DNA from: an uncultured Clostridia bacterium
GTDB taxonomy: Bacteria > Bacillota > Clostridia > Oscillospirales > Ruminococcaceae
Direction of reading: 5' to 3'
Length of the DNA: 13,690 nt
NCBI GenBank assembly: GCA_947302065.1
Contig: CAMYUO010000012.1
Location: 1 to 13,690 of the forward strand
The notes below the pieces were generated by a model. The model was given only the letters and a program-made list of their open reading frames with translations, ran no database searches and was not told where the DNA came from. The position numbers and the translations under genes were made by a program. This document shows, piece by piece, positions 1 to 7,722 of this stretch. Position 1 is the stretch's first letter. Each line of letters begins with the position of its first letter.

Positions 1-2
1 AC

Positions 3-2489
3 CCGGGCTATGTTGCCAAGAGAATGGAGATCGGTGCTGTTGTCGGTGCTGCTCCACAGGCAAACGTAAGACGTGAAAGACCTGCACCGGGCGATATAGT
101 TATACTGCTCGGCGGAAAGACAGGACGTGACGGCTGCGGCGGAGCAACAGGCTCGTCCAAGTCACACACACTGCACTCGCTCGAAAGCTGCGGCGCAGAG
201 GTACAAAAGGGTAACGCTCCCGAGGAAAGAAAACTGCAGAGACTGTTCAGAAACCCCGAAGTAACAGCAATGATAAAGCGCTGCAACGACTTTGGTGCAG
301 GCGGTGTATCTGTTGCTATCGGCGAGCTGGCTGACGGTTTGCAGATAAACCTCGACGCTGTAACAAAGAAATACGACGGTCTTGACGGCACAGAGCTTGC
401 TATTTCCGAGTCACAGGAGAGAATGGCAGTCGTTGTTGCTAAATCAGACCTTGAAAAGTTCATGGCTGAGGCTGACAAGGAAAACCTCGAGGCTACGCTC
501 GTTGCCGTTGTAACAGAGAACCCGAGACTCGAAATGAACTGGAACGGAAACACTATCGTTTCGCTTTCAAGAGAGTTCCTTAACTCAAACGGTGCCGAAA
601 AGCATACCGATATAAACATTGCAAAGCCTATCTTTGAGCCTGCTGCTCAGACAGAGGACAGCGCAGACAGATGGGGCGCAATGATATCCAACCTCAACAT
701 CTGCTCGCAGAAGGGTCTTGTCGAGAGATTTGACTCAACTATCGGCGCAGGCAGCGTGCTGATGCCTTACGGCGGAAAGTATCAGGATACTCCGACTCAG
801 GCAATGGCTGCAAAGATACCTGTTCTGCACGGCGAGACAAAGACAACTTCCGTTATGGCATGGGGATTTGACCCGTATCTTTCCTCTATCAGCCCGTATC
901 ACGGCGCAATGAGCGCAGTTGTCGAGTCTATCGCAAAGGTAGTCGCAACAGGCGGTACATATGAAAAGTGCTGGCTGACATTCCAGGAGTATTTTGAGAG
1001 GACTCAGAACAATCCTGACCGCTGGGGCAAGCCAATGGCTGCTCTGCTCGGTGCATACAAGGCACAGATAGCGCTCGGCTGCGGCTCTATCGGCGGCAAG
1101 GACTCCATGTCGGGTACATTCGAGGAGATAGACGTTCCGCCTACGCTCGTTTCGTTCGCAGTATCCGTTTCCACATCCGACAAGGTCGTTTCACAGGAAT
1201 TCAAGAAGGCAGGCTCAAAGGTCATCCTTATCAAGCCTGAATATGACGATAACAAGCTCATCAACTTTGATTCGCTCAAGGCTGTATTCAAGAAAGTCGA
1301 GGCTCTTATCTCAGAGGGCAAGGTGCTTTCGAGCTGGGCAGTTTCCTACGGCGGCGTGAGCGAGGCTATCGCAAAGATGGCATTCGGTAACCGCATCGGT
1401 TTCAAGTTCACGGGCGACATCTCCGCAGACGAGCTTTACAGAGCTTGCTACGGTGCATTCGTTCTTGAGCTTGCTGACGGCACAGAGACAGACGAAAGAG
1501 TTATCGGTGAGACAACTGCCGAGTACACTGTCGTTTCCGACAAGTACACAGTTGACCTCGCAGAGCTTTACACAAAGTGGGCATCAAAGCTCGAGCCTGT
1601 TTACCCTGTTCACGTTAAAGAGCCTGATTTCAAACCGAAGAAGTTCACATACAATTCAAGCATCAAGCTCTCCCCTGCCATCAAGGCAGCTACGCCGAGA
1701 GTGCTTATCCCTGTATTCCCGGGCACAAACTGCGAGTACGATACCGCAAGAGTGTTTGAGCGTGCAGGCGCAGACGTTGACGTAATGGTCATCAGGAACC
1801 TCAACATGAACGCTATCAGAGAGTCTGTTGACGCAATGGAGCGCAAGATAAAGCAGGCACAGATAATCATGCTGCCGGGCGGATTCAGCGGCGGTGACGA
1901 GCCTGAGGGCAGTGCAAAGTTCATCGTTTCGTTCCTGCGCAATCCAAAGCTCAAGGACGCTATCCACGAGCTTCTGCAGAAGCGTGACGGACTTATGCTC
2001 GGTATCTGCAACGGCTTCCAGGCACTTATCAAGCTCGGTCTTGTGCCTTACGGCGAGATCGTTGATATGAAGAACGATTCACCTACACTTACATTCAACA
2101 AGATAGCAAGGCACCAGTCCAAGATGGTCAACACACGCATCGCATCTAACAAGTCGCCGTGGCTGTACGGCTGCGAGGTTGGCGACATCCACAACATCGC
2201 TATCTCTCACGGTGAGGGACGTTTCGTTGCAAATGAGGAGCTTATCGAAAAGCTCGCTGCAAACGGACAGATCGCAACGCAGTATGTTGACTTTGACGGT
2301 GAGCCGACATTTGATATCCAGTGCAACCCGAACACCTCTTTCGAGGCTATCGAGGGAATCACTTCTCCCGACGGCAGAGTTCTCGGCAAAATGGGTCACT
2401 CTGAGCGTATCGGCACAGACATCACAAAGAATGTCTGCGGCAACAAGGATCAGAAGATATTTGAAAGCGGCGTAGCTTACTTCAAATAA
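3..2489 (+). CDS. purL: Phosphoribosylformylglycinamidine synthase, single-chain PurL/PurQ (5' end cut by window)
   Basis: FGAM synthase performs the fourth step of de novo purine synthesis: FGAR + glutamine + ATP to FGAM. The frame is open to the window edge, so position 3 is only the first full codon and the N-terminal part is missing; about 828 residues are visible. In order they show a PurM/AIRS-like ATP-binding region (GGKTGRDGCGGATGSSKSH near 112-168), a second AIRS-like half (GGKDSMSG near 1093), and a C-terminal class I glutamine amidotransferase domain from about 1700. That last domain has FPGTNCEYD, the oxyanion-loop motif PGGFSGGDEP, nucleophile Cys in GICNGFQ (codon 2007-2009), and the His/Glu pair in SHGEGRF (2208-2216). 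The glutaminase is therefore fused on, as in the long single-chain PurL of many Clostridia, rather than a separate PurQ. DUF1294 follows after 3 nt. The stop is TAA. The ATG at 24 is internal. Confidence 0.96.
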   Translation, partial: PGYVAKRMEIGAVVGAAPQANVRRERPAPGDIVILLGGKTGRDGCGGATGSSKSHTLHSLESCGAEVQKGNAPEERKLQRLFRNPEVTAMIKRCNDFGAGGVSVAIGELADGLQINLDAVTKKYDGLDGTELAISESQERMAVVVAKSDLEKFMAEADKENLEATLVAVVTENPRLEMNWNGNTIVSLSREFLNSNGAEKHTDINIAKPIFEPAAQTEDSADRWGAMISNLNICSQKGLVERFDSTIGAGSVLMPYGGKYQDTPTQAMAAKIPVLHGETKTTSVMAWGFDPYLSSISPYHGAMSAVVESIAKVVATGGTYEKCWLTFQEYFERTQNNPDRWGKPMAALLGAYKAQIALGCGSIGGKDSMSGTFEEIDVPPTLVSFAVSVSTSDKVVSQEFKKAGSKVILIKPEYDDNKLINFDSLKAVFKKVEALISEGKVLSSWAVSYGGVSEAIAKMAFGNRIGFKFTGDISADELYRACYGAFVLELADGTETDERVIGETTAEYTVVSDKYTVDLAELYTKWASKLEPVYPVHVKEPDFKPKKFTYNSSIKLSPAIKAATPRVLIPVFPGTNCEYDTARVFERAGADVDVMVIRNLNMNAIRESVDAMERKIKQAQIIMLPGGFSGGDEPEGSAKFIVSFLRNPKLKDAIHELLQKRDGLMLGICNGFQALIKLGLVPYGEIVDMKNDSPTLTFNKIARHQSKMVNTRIASNKSPWLYGCEVGDIHNIAISHGEGRFVANEELIEKLAANGQIATQYVDFDGEPTFDIQCNPNTSFEAIEGITSPDGRVLGKMGHSERIGTDITKNVCGNKDQKIFESGVAYFK

Positions 2490-2492
2490 ACT

Positions 2493-2780
2493 ATGAAAGA
2501 CTTTATCACGAACCATATGACAGCGGTGCTTGTGTACCTTGCCATAGTCAACCTCATCGCTTTCATCGCATACGGCATCGACAAGAGCCGTGCAAAAAGA
2601 AAGCGCTGGCGCATACCCGAGATAACGCTGATAATGTTCGCTGCTATCGGCGGCAGCATTGGCGCTCTTATCGGTATGTTCTTCTGGCATCACAAGACCA
2701 AGAAGTTAAAATTTCTCTTTGCAGTGCCCGCACTGCTTATCCTGTGGATAGTGGCAGCGGTCTGCATATTCGTATTCTGA
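2493..2780 (+). CDS. DUF1294 family small membrane protein
   Basis: This is a 95-residue integral membrane protein of the DUF1294 family; its biochemical function is unknown. There are three hydrophobic segments: about residues 10-27, 45-64 and 72-94. The family signature lies between and across them: YGIDKSRAKRKRWRIPE, then GGSIGALIGMFFWHHKTKK, with the basic RAKRKRWRIPE loop and conserved His-Lys-Thr-Lys. Length is near the family norm for the minimal form, with no extra cold-shock domain. The ATG lies 3 nt after the purL stop with no good Shine-Dalgarno sequence, so translation is probably coupled to purL. A second in-frame ATG at 2517 would remove eight residues. Its link to purine synthesis is positional only. 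Confidence 0.85.
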   Translation: MKDFITNHMTAVLVYLAIVNLIAFIAYGIDKSRAKRKRWRIPEITLIMFAAIGGSIGALIGMFFWHHKTKKLKFLFAVPALLILWIVAAVCIFVF

Positions 2781-2786
2781 ACTCGT

Positions 2787-2819
2787 AGCACGGGCAGGCT
2801 GAACAGGTCTGTCCGTGTT
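2787..2819 (+). promoter_or_regulatory. Intergenic hairpin upstream of the Lrp/AsnC gene
   Basis: An 11-bp stem is visible: AGCACGGGCAG (2787-2797) pairs with CTGTCCGTGTT (2809-2819), with two G-U pairs and an 11-nt loop. It fills most of the 67-nt gap between DUF1294 and the regulator gene. No U-tract follows (the next bases are CAAGC), so it does not look like an intrinsic terminator. It could be an RNA processing or stabilising element, or overlap an operator for autoregulation; both are inferences. Confidence 0.5.
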
Positions 2820-2847
2820 CAAGCATCTCAAACAGGAGGCGACATAT

Positions 2848-3321
2848 ATGGAACAGCTTATCCAGCTGCTTAAAAGCAATTCAAGACTGACAAACGCAGA
2901 GCTTGCCGTAATGCTCGGAAAGAGCGAACAGCAGGTGGCAGACGATATCGAAAAACTCGAAAAAGACGGCATAATCAACGGCTACACAGCGATAATCGAC
3001 GAGAGCGCATTTGACCCGAACACAGTTTTTGCACTCATCGAGCTGAAAGTCACACCGCAGTCCCAGTCGGGATTTGACGAGATAGCAAAGCAGATATCCG
3101 GCTATGAGCAAGTGCAGGCTGTGCGCCTGATGTCAGGCACATATGACATAATCGTCGAGGTAACGGGAAAGAACATCAGGGACATCTCGCTGTTCGTTTC
3201 ACAGCGCCTTGCGGCGATAGACGCCGTTCAGGAGACCACAACACACTTCGGTCTGCGTGTCTATAAGGACAACGGCATCATAATCGGCAGCGACGAAAAA
3301 GACGAAAGAGGAATGTTCTGA
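2848..3321 (+). CDS. Lrp/AsnC family transcriptional regulator
   Basis: A 157-residue feast/famine-type regulator, expected to bind DNA as dimers or higher oligomers and to sense an amino acid or related metabolite. The N-terminal winged helix-turn-helix (about residues 4-50) reads LIQLLKSNSRLTNAELAVML followed by GKSEQQVADDIEKLEKDG. The C-terminal RAM/AsnC ligand domain (about 60-140) contains VFALIELKVTP, the glycine-containing turn LMSGTYDIIVEV, and the ending TTTHFGLRVYKD. The start is set by AGGAGG at 2834-2839, 8 nt before ATG 2848. An in-frame GTG at 2815 would add 11 residues but sits inside the hairpin and lacks a ribosome site. The stop overlaps the aminotransferase start by 1 nt (TGATG), so the two are translationally coupled, and the regulator probably controls that enzyme and itself. 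The effector cannot be read from sequence. Confidence 0.93.
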   Translation: MEQLIQLLKSNSRLTNAELAVMLGKSEQQVADDIEKLEKDGIINGYTAIIDESAFDPNTVFALIELKVTPQSQSGFDEIAKQISGYEQVQAVRLMSGTYDIIVEVTGKNIRDISLFVSQRLAAIDAVQETTTHFGLRVYKDNGIIIGSDEKDERGMF

Positions 3322-4502
3322 TGATAGACTACGAAAAGGCTCTGAGCAAAGCTATCAAGGAAATGAAGCCCTCGGGCATCAGGAAATTCTTTGACATTGC
3401 ACAGGGCATGGAAGGCGTTATCTCCCTCGGTGTCGGCGAGCCTGATTTCAAAACGCCGTGGCTGGTGAGAAAAGAAGCTATTGACGTGCTTGAAAAGGGC
3501 AAGACCTGCTATACCGCAAACTCGGGACTTATGACTCTGCGCACAGAGATATCCAAATATTTCGAGCGCACCATTGATACGCACTACGACCCCGAACATG
3601 AGATAGTCGTGACGGTCGGCGGCTCGGAGGGCATCGACCTTTGCATAAGGAGCATGGTCGAGCCGGGCGACGAAGTGCTCGTAGTTGAGCCGTGCTTTGT
3701 ATGCTACCGCCCTATCGTCGAGCTTTGCGGCGGCGTTGCTGTCAGCATAGAGACAAAGGCTGAAAACGAGTTCCGTCTGACAGCAGACGAGCTGCGTGAA
3801 AAGATAACAGACAAGACAAAGCTGCTTATCCTGCCTTTCCCGAACAACCCAACAGGTGCGATAATGCGCCGTGAGGATCTCGAGAGCATAGCGCACGTTC
3901 TGAAAGAGACAAACATCATCGTCATATCCGACGAGATATATTCCGAGCTTACCTATTCGGGCAAGCACGTTTCATTTGCGCAGATAGAGGGCATGCGTGA
4001 GCGCACAATCGTCATCAACGGCTTTTCAAAGAGCTTTGCGATGACAGGCTGGCGCCTTGGGTTCCTCGGCGGACCGCACCAGATAGTTTCCCAGCTGCTC
4101 AAGCTGCACCAGTATGCGATAATGTGTTCACCAACGGTCAGCCAGTATGCCGCAGTTACGGCGATGCAGAGCTGTATCGGTGACATTGAAAAGATGAAAA
4201 ACGAATATGATATGCGCAGGCGCTTTGTTGTTGATGCGTTCAACAAGCTGGGACTCGACTGCTTTACACCGCAGGGCGCATTCTATGTGTTCCCCTGCAT
4301 CAAGAGCACGGGACTTTCAAGCGTCGATTTCTGCGAAAAGCTAATCTTTGCAAAGAAAGTCGCTGTCGTTCCGGGCGATGCGTTCGGTGCGTGCGGCGAG
4401 GGATTTGTCAGAGTTTCCTATGCCTATTCGATAAACCACCTGCGTGAAGCGGTAAAGCGCATAGGCGAGTTCTTAGAGGAGCTTAAAAATGGCAAAGTAT
4501 GA
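3321..4502 (+). CDS. Class I/II pyridoxal-phosphate aminotransferase (aspartate/aromatic aminotransferase-like)
   Basis: A 393-residue fold-type I, PLP-dependent cytosolic aminotransferase of the AspC/PatA-like group. Visible hallmarks: SLGVGEPDF near the N-terminus, CYTANSGLMTLR in the substrate-entry region, FPNNPTGA (NPTG at residues 176-179), cofactor Asp204 in VISDEIYSEL, Schiff-base Lys237 in NGFSKSFAMTGWRLGF, and the substrate alpha-carboxylate Arg364 in GEGFVRVSYA. Length is typical. The substrate cannot be fixed from motifs; an amino acid to 2-oxo acid exchange using glutamate or alanine is likely. It starts on the last base of the Lrp-type regulator and its end overlaps ispE by 14 nt. 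Such Lrp-aminotransferase pairs recur in Firmicutes, supporting amino-acid-responsive control, though the effector is unknown. Confidence 0.94.
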   Translation: MIDYEKALSKAIKEMKPSGIRKFFDIAQGMEGVISLGVGEPDFKTPWLVRKEAIDVLEKGKTCYTANSGLMTLRTEISKYFERTIDTHYDPEHEIVVTVGGSEGIDLCIRSMVEPGDEVLVVEPCFVCYRPIVELCGGVAVSIETKAENEFRLTADELREKITDKTKLLILPFPNNPTGAIMRREDLESIAHVLKETNIIVISDEIYSELTYSGKHVSFAQIEGMRERTIVINGFSKSFAMTGWRLGFLGGPHQIVSQLLKLHQYAIMCSPTVSQYAAVTAMQSCIGDIEKMKNEYDMRRRFVVDAFNKLGLDCFTPQGAFYVFPCIKSTGLSSVDFCEKLIFAKKVAVVPGDAFGACGEGFVRVSYAYSINHLREAVKRIGEFLEELKNGKV

Positions 4503-5376
4503 TTCTGCCGTTGTTATGGCTTTCGGCAAGCTGAATCTTATGCTCGACATCGTCGGGACAACTGCCGAAGGGTATCACGAGCTTGAAACGGTGATGCAGT
4601 CGGTAAAGCTCTATGACACGCTGACGCTGAAGGTGAACGGCACGGGCGAAAACAGGTTGATCTGCGATAAAATGGGTTTCCCCTGCGATAGCTCTAACCT
4701 TATCTGGAAAGCGGCAGACGCTTTTGCAGAGTTCACAAAGCAGGACCTCGGCGGCATAACCGTCACCGTGGATAAGCAGCTGCCCTCAATGGCAGGAATG
4801 GCAGGCGGCAGTGCTGACTGCGCAGCGACGCTTTGTGCGCTCAACGAAATGTTCGGCACGGGTCTTAGCAGTTCACAGCTCTGCGAGATAGGCGTTAAGC
4901 TCGGTGCAGACGTTCCGTTCTGCATTGTCGGCGGCACGCAGATGTGCAGAGGCGTGGGAGAAAAAATGACTGCGCACCCTATGCCAAGGTGCGCATTCGT
5001 GGTGGTAAAGCCCGATGTGAGCATCTCGACACCTGCAGCTTTCAAAAAGTACGACAGCCTTGAAAATGTGCCGAAATGCGACACGGCAGTTTTTCTGGAA
5101 AACCTTGATAAAAACGATATAAAAGCGATGTGCGGACAGCTTTTCAATGCACTTGAATACGCCGCACAGGAAACAGAAATAGAGAACGCAAAGAAAAAAC
5201 TCATAGATGCAGGCGCACTCGGCTCGCTTATGACGGGCAGCGGCTCGGCGGTCTTCGGCGTTTTTCAAGACCCTGAAAAAGCGCAGGCTGCGCTCGAAAA
5301 AATGAAAAAAGATTACCCGCAGGCATGGGTCTGCACGCCTGTCAGCGCAGGCACACAGATAGTAAGTCTCGGATAA
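4489..5376 (+). CDS. ispE: 4-diphosphocytidyl-2-C-methyl-D-erythritol kinase
   Basis: IspE phosphorylates CDP-ME at the 2-hydroxyl with ATP, the fourth step of the MEP route to isoprenoid precursors. The 295-residue GHMP kinase shows the N-terminal AFGKLNLMLDIVG with Lys14, GYHELETVMQSV, the glycine-rich ATP loop MAGMAGGSADCAAT, catalytic Asp141 in KLGADVPFCIVGG (the same number as the E. coli catalytic Asp141), and the C-terminal GHMP motif LMTGSGSAVFGVF. Length is close to the usual 280-300. ATG 4489 lies inside the end of the aminotransferase gene with GAGG-like bases (TTAGAGGAGC) about 8 nt upstream, so it is part of the same transcript. Its neighbours are not isoprenoid genes; the grouping looks like operon packing rather than shared pathway. 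Confidence 0.95.
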   Translation: MAKYDSAVVMAFGKLNLMLDIVGTTAEGYHELETVMQSVKLYDTLTLKVNGTGENRLICDKMGFPCDSSNLIWKAADAFAEFTKQDLGGITVTVDKQLPSMAGMAGGSADCAATLCALNEMFGTGLSSSQLCEIGVKLGADVPFCIVGGTQMCRGVGEKMTAHPMPRCAFVVVKPDVSISTPAAFKKYDSLENVPKCDTAVFLENLDKNDIKAMCGQLFNALEYAAQETEIENAKKKLIDAGALGSLMTGSGSAVFGVFQDPEKAQAALEKMKKDYPQAWVCTPVSAGTQIVSLG

Positions 5377-5390
5377 AAGGGGTGTTTTGA

Positions 5391-6566
5391 TTGGGCAACA
5401 AATGTAAGATCTGCGGATACAGATTCAAAAGCAGAGATGAGGAGATATGTCCTGAGTGCTTTACTGCTCGTGACGACGACATCTCCTGCGACAGATATTC
5501 GGGAAAAGACCATACTCACCGCAAAACGACATACGCAGGCGACTTTATGGAAACGGGCGAATCGTTCGTTCAGAAAGAGCTTCGCAAGGAGCGCAACAAT
5601 GCATTCGCAAGGGAAAATTTCGGCACCCGTGCAAATGCAGGGCTTGACCTTTCACGCTCTGCTCAGACCTATGACCGCTCCCGCTTTGAAAGAGATGACT
5701 ACAACTACGATTTCAGCAAAGAGTATCACCAGATAATGTCGCAGTCGTATCCTGCTCAGCCACAGCCAAAGGCTCAGCCGCAGCAGACCGCTTATCAGCG
5801 TTTTTCTGCACAGCAGCAGCACAGAACGACGACAACGGCAACAACAAGCGGCTTTACGCCCGCAGGTCAGGCGTTCGTTCAGCGTGCAAACGCTCAGATG
5901 CAGTACAACCGCAACCGCAAAAAGAGCAATCCTGCTGTTGCGATAGTTTTCCTTATGGCATTCGTTGCTATGTTCGTCATCGGCGTGATCTCTTCAAGGA
6001 ATGCAGAAAACAACAGCAACCGCAGAACTACGGTCTACACAACAAAACAGACCACCACCAGAAGAACGACCTCTGCGACCACCACAAAAACCAAAAGAAC
6101 CACCACTCAGGGCTATACCTCGAAAATCGAAAACGAGTCAAAGGCGGTCAATTCGTCACTCGGGCATTACTCGGCAAAGATAACAGACGCAGTGTTCGAG
6201 AAAAAGGACAAGGCTGATATCGACAAAAGGCTGCTCGGCTCTGCGAACAACAACACTAACGACGAAGAGCCGTGGGAGATAGTAACGCTTAACATCGAGC
6301 TTTCCGCCACCGACAAGCCGCCTGCCGATCCGTCAAAAACATCTATCTCAACATCGACTATGCAGTGCCTTGAAAAAGAGACCGCAAACAACACAATGAG
6401 CTATTCTGTGTGGGCGATCAACGAGGATATCGACCTGTCAGGCGGCAAGGTGAACACGACTGTCACGCTGCTTGCGCACAAAGACGCAAAACTTATCTAT
6501 TTCAACATCTATCTTAAAAACTCGGGCGTGACCGAGACGTGCAGATTCAAGATAACGAGAGATTAA
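5391..6566 (+). CDS. Zinc-ribbon, single-pass membrane protein with Thr-rich linker; function unknown
   Basis: I recognise the architecture but not a function. The start is TTG 5391, set by AAAGGGGTG at 5375-5383 just after the ispE stop; the protein has 391 residues. A four-Cys zinc ribbon opens it (C5, C8, C20, C23: CKIC...CPEC). A charged, then Gln/Pro-rich low-complexity cytoplasmic stretch follows (about 30-175), then a single membrane helix (about 181-202, PAVAIVFLMAFVAMFVIGVI) preceded by a basic RNRKKS. Next is a Thr/Arg/Lys-rich linker (about 209-246) and a C-terminal domain of about 140 residues with beta-rich character (WEIVTLNIELSA, KLIYFNIYLKNSG). With a basic flank before the helix, the C-terminal domain is predicted outside the cell. 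A possible role is a regulator or envelope-associated sensor; that is speculation. It is the last gene before the terminator at 6607-6629. Confidence 0.75.
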   Translation: MGNKCKICGYRFKSRDEEICPECFTARDDDISCDRYSGKDHTHRKTTYAGDFMETGESFVQKELRKERNNAFARENFGTRANAGLDLSRSAQTYDRSRFERDDYNYDFSKEYHQIMSQSYPAQPQPKAQPQQTAYQRFSAQQQHRTTTTATTSGFTPAGQAFVQRANAQMQYNRNRKKSNPAVAIVFLMAFVAMFVIGVISSRNAENNSNRRTTVYTTKQTTTRRTTSATTTKTKRTTTQGYTSKIENESKAVNSSLGHYSAKITDAVFEKKDKADIDKRLLGSANNNTNDEEPWEIVTLNIELSATDKPPADPSKTSISTSTMQCLEKETANNTMSYSVWAINEDIDLSGGKVNTTVTLLAHKDAKLIYFNIYLKNSGVTETCRFKITRD

Positions 6567-6606
6567 AACTCAGTTTCCTGTGGCTCTAAAAGAATAAAGA
6601 ATAATG

Positions 6607-6629
6607 CAGGGAGTCCTCTCCCTGTTTTT
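6607..6629 (+). terminator. Intrinsic terminator between the zinc-ribbon gene and the radical SAM gene
   Basis: A perfect 7-bp stem, CAGGGAG (6607-6613) with CTCCCTG (6618-6624) and loop TCCT, is followed by TTTTT. It lies 40 nt after the zinc-ribbon stop. It ends only 16 nt before the next start codon, so it could also act as a leader attenuator for the radical SAM gene. Confidence 0.75.
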
Positions 6630-6645
6630 GTTGTGAGGTGAAAAT

Positions 6646-7545
6646 GTGACTGCTGATATTATGAAAAGCTGTGCCCTCTGCCCGAGAAAATGCGGCGCAG
6701 ACAGGACAAAGACAACAGGTTTCTGCGGCGAGAGCGACAAGGTGCGCATTGCAAGAGCAGACCTGCATATGTGGGAAGAGCCGTGTCTGAGCATAAAAGG
6801 CGGCTCAGGAACGGTGTTTTTCACAGGGTGCAGCCTGCGCTGCTGCTTTTGCCAGAACTTTGAGATATCTGCGCAGGGAAAAGGCTTTGAGCTGACCGTC
6901 AGCGAGCTTGCAGACACGTTTATGATGCTGCAGAGCAAGGGCGCAGAGAACATCGACCTTGTAAGCCCGACGCATTTTGTACCGCAGATATGCGAGGCGC
7001 TCGACCTGCTCGGCGGCAGGCTGACTATCCCTGTCGTGTACAACTGCGGCGGGTATGAGCTGCCCGAAACGCTGCAGATGCTCGGCAAACGGGTCAGCAT
7101 CTTCCTGCCCGACCTGAAATACTTTGACAGCGGATTGTCAAAGGAATACTCCGCCGCACCCGACTACTTCCCCACCGCTATGCGTGCGATAAAGGAAATG
7201 GTCGCTATCGCAGGAAAACCGAAATTTGATGAGAACGGCAAGCTGATAAGCGGCGTTATCGTGCGGCATCTCGTTCTGCCCAATCACCGCCACGACTCGA
7301 TAAGGCTGATGCAGGAACTTGGCAGGGAGTTTGACAAAGGCGACCTGCTCGTGAGCATAATGAGCCAGTTTACGCCTGTTTACAAGGCTGCCGAGCACAA
7401 GGCGCTGTCCCGCCGAACATCGACATTTGAGTATCAGAGCGTTGTTGACGAGGTCATCAGGCAGGGCTTTGACGGCTATTTTCAGCAGAGAAGCTCGGCA
7501 AGCGAGGAATTCATTCCCGAGTTCTTCGACAACAAATATTACTGA
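6646..7545 (+). CDS. Radical SAM protein, PflX/COG1313-like (pyruvate formate-lyase activating enzyme homologue)
   Basis: A 299-residue radical SAM enzyme. The core 4Fe-4S motif is CX3CX2C: C62, C66 and C69 in TGCSLRCCFCQN, with an extra Cys at 67. The N-terminus holds a second Cys set (C9, C12, C16, C27: CALCPRKC...GFCGE) typical of the PflX-like group and possibly binding another cluster. Downstream are SPTHFVPQI, VVYNCGGYE and LPDLKYFD, common in this family. Glycyl-radical-enzyme activation is the family's distant relation, but PflX-like proteins are mostly uncharacterised and no glycyl-radical enzyme is nearby. The start is GTG 6646, with GTGAGGTG (6633-6640) 5 nt before it; ATG 6661 is too far from that site, and ATG 6644 runs into a stop at once. 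No convincing terminator follows the gene. Confidence 0.9.
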   Translation: MTADIMKSCALCPRKCGADRTKTTGFCGESDKVRIARADLHMWEEPCLSIKGGSGTVFFTGCSLRCCFCQNFEISAQGKGFELTVSELADTFMMLQSKGAENIDLVSPTHFVPQICEALDLLGGRLTIPVVYNCGGYELPETLQMLGKRVSIFLPDLKYFDSGLSKEYSAAPDYFPTAMRAIKEMVAIAGKPKFDENGKLISGVIVRHLVLPNHRHDSIRLMQELGREFDKGDLLVSIMSQFTPVYKAAEHKALSRRTSTFEYQSVVDEVIRQGFDGYFQQRSSASEEFIPEFFDNKYY

Positions 7546-7614
7546 TTTTGTTTAATGTTATTTCGACTTAACAAAAAAGTGCCTAAAATGTAACCGCCCT
7601 GTTATCAAATACCA

Positions 7615-7643
7615 TTGACTTTATTGGACAAATAGGGTATAAT
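7615..7643 (+). promoter_or_regulatory. Sigma-A promoter for the HD-domain gene
   Basis: TTGACT (7615-7620) and TATAAT (7638-7643) are separated by exactly 17 nt. This is one mismatch from consensus -35 and a perfect -10, in an AT-rich gap. Start of transcription is expected near 7650, leaving a leader of about 70 nt. Confidence 0.85.
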
Positions 7644-7666
7644 TTTATCATAGGCATAGTACATAT

Positions 7667-7682
7667 TGTATATGTCTATACA
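7667..7682 (+). promoter_or_regulatory. Short inverted repeat in the HD-gene leader, possible operator
   Basis: TGTATA (7667-7672) and TATACA (7677-7682) are perfect inverted copies around TGTC. The site lies about 17 nt after the predicted transcription start, where a repressor could block the promoter at 7615-7643. The sequence is AT-rich, so chance is possible. Confidence 0.25.
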
Positions 7683-7722
7683 TACGAACGGACAAACACA
7701 TTTTGAAACGAGGTAAATGCCT

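Noticed and set aside
2079..2693. Long minus-strand open frame opposite the purL end and DUF1294
   Set aside because: It is antisense to well-supported coding sequence on the plus strand, has no family resemblance and no plausible ribosome site; a shadow of codon bias.
2815..2847. GTG 2815 as start of the Lrp regulator
   Set aside because: It lies in the hairpin stem and has no Shine-Dalgarno, while ATG 2848 follows AGGAGG at ideal distance and gives the normal family N-terminus.
3261..3968. 235-codon minus-strand open frame opposite the Lrp and aminotransferase genes
   Set aside because: It overlaps two clearly recognised genes and its Cys/His/Arg-rich product resembles no known protein.
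7546..7577. AT-rich inverted repeat (TTTTGTT with AACAAAA) after the radical SAM gene as a terminator
   Set aside because: The stem is nearly all A/T with a long spacer and no U-tract directly after it, so too weak to call.
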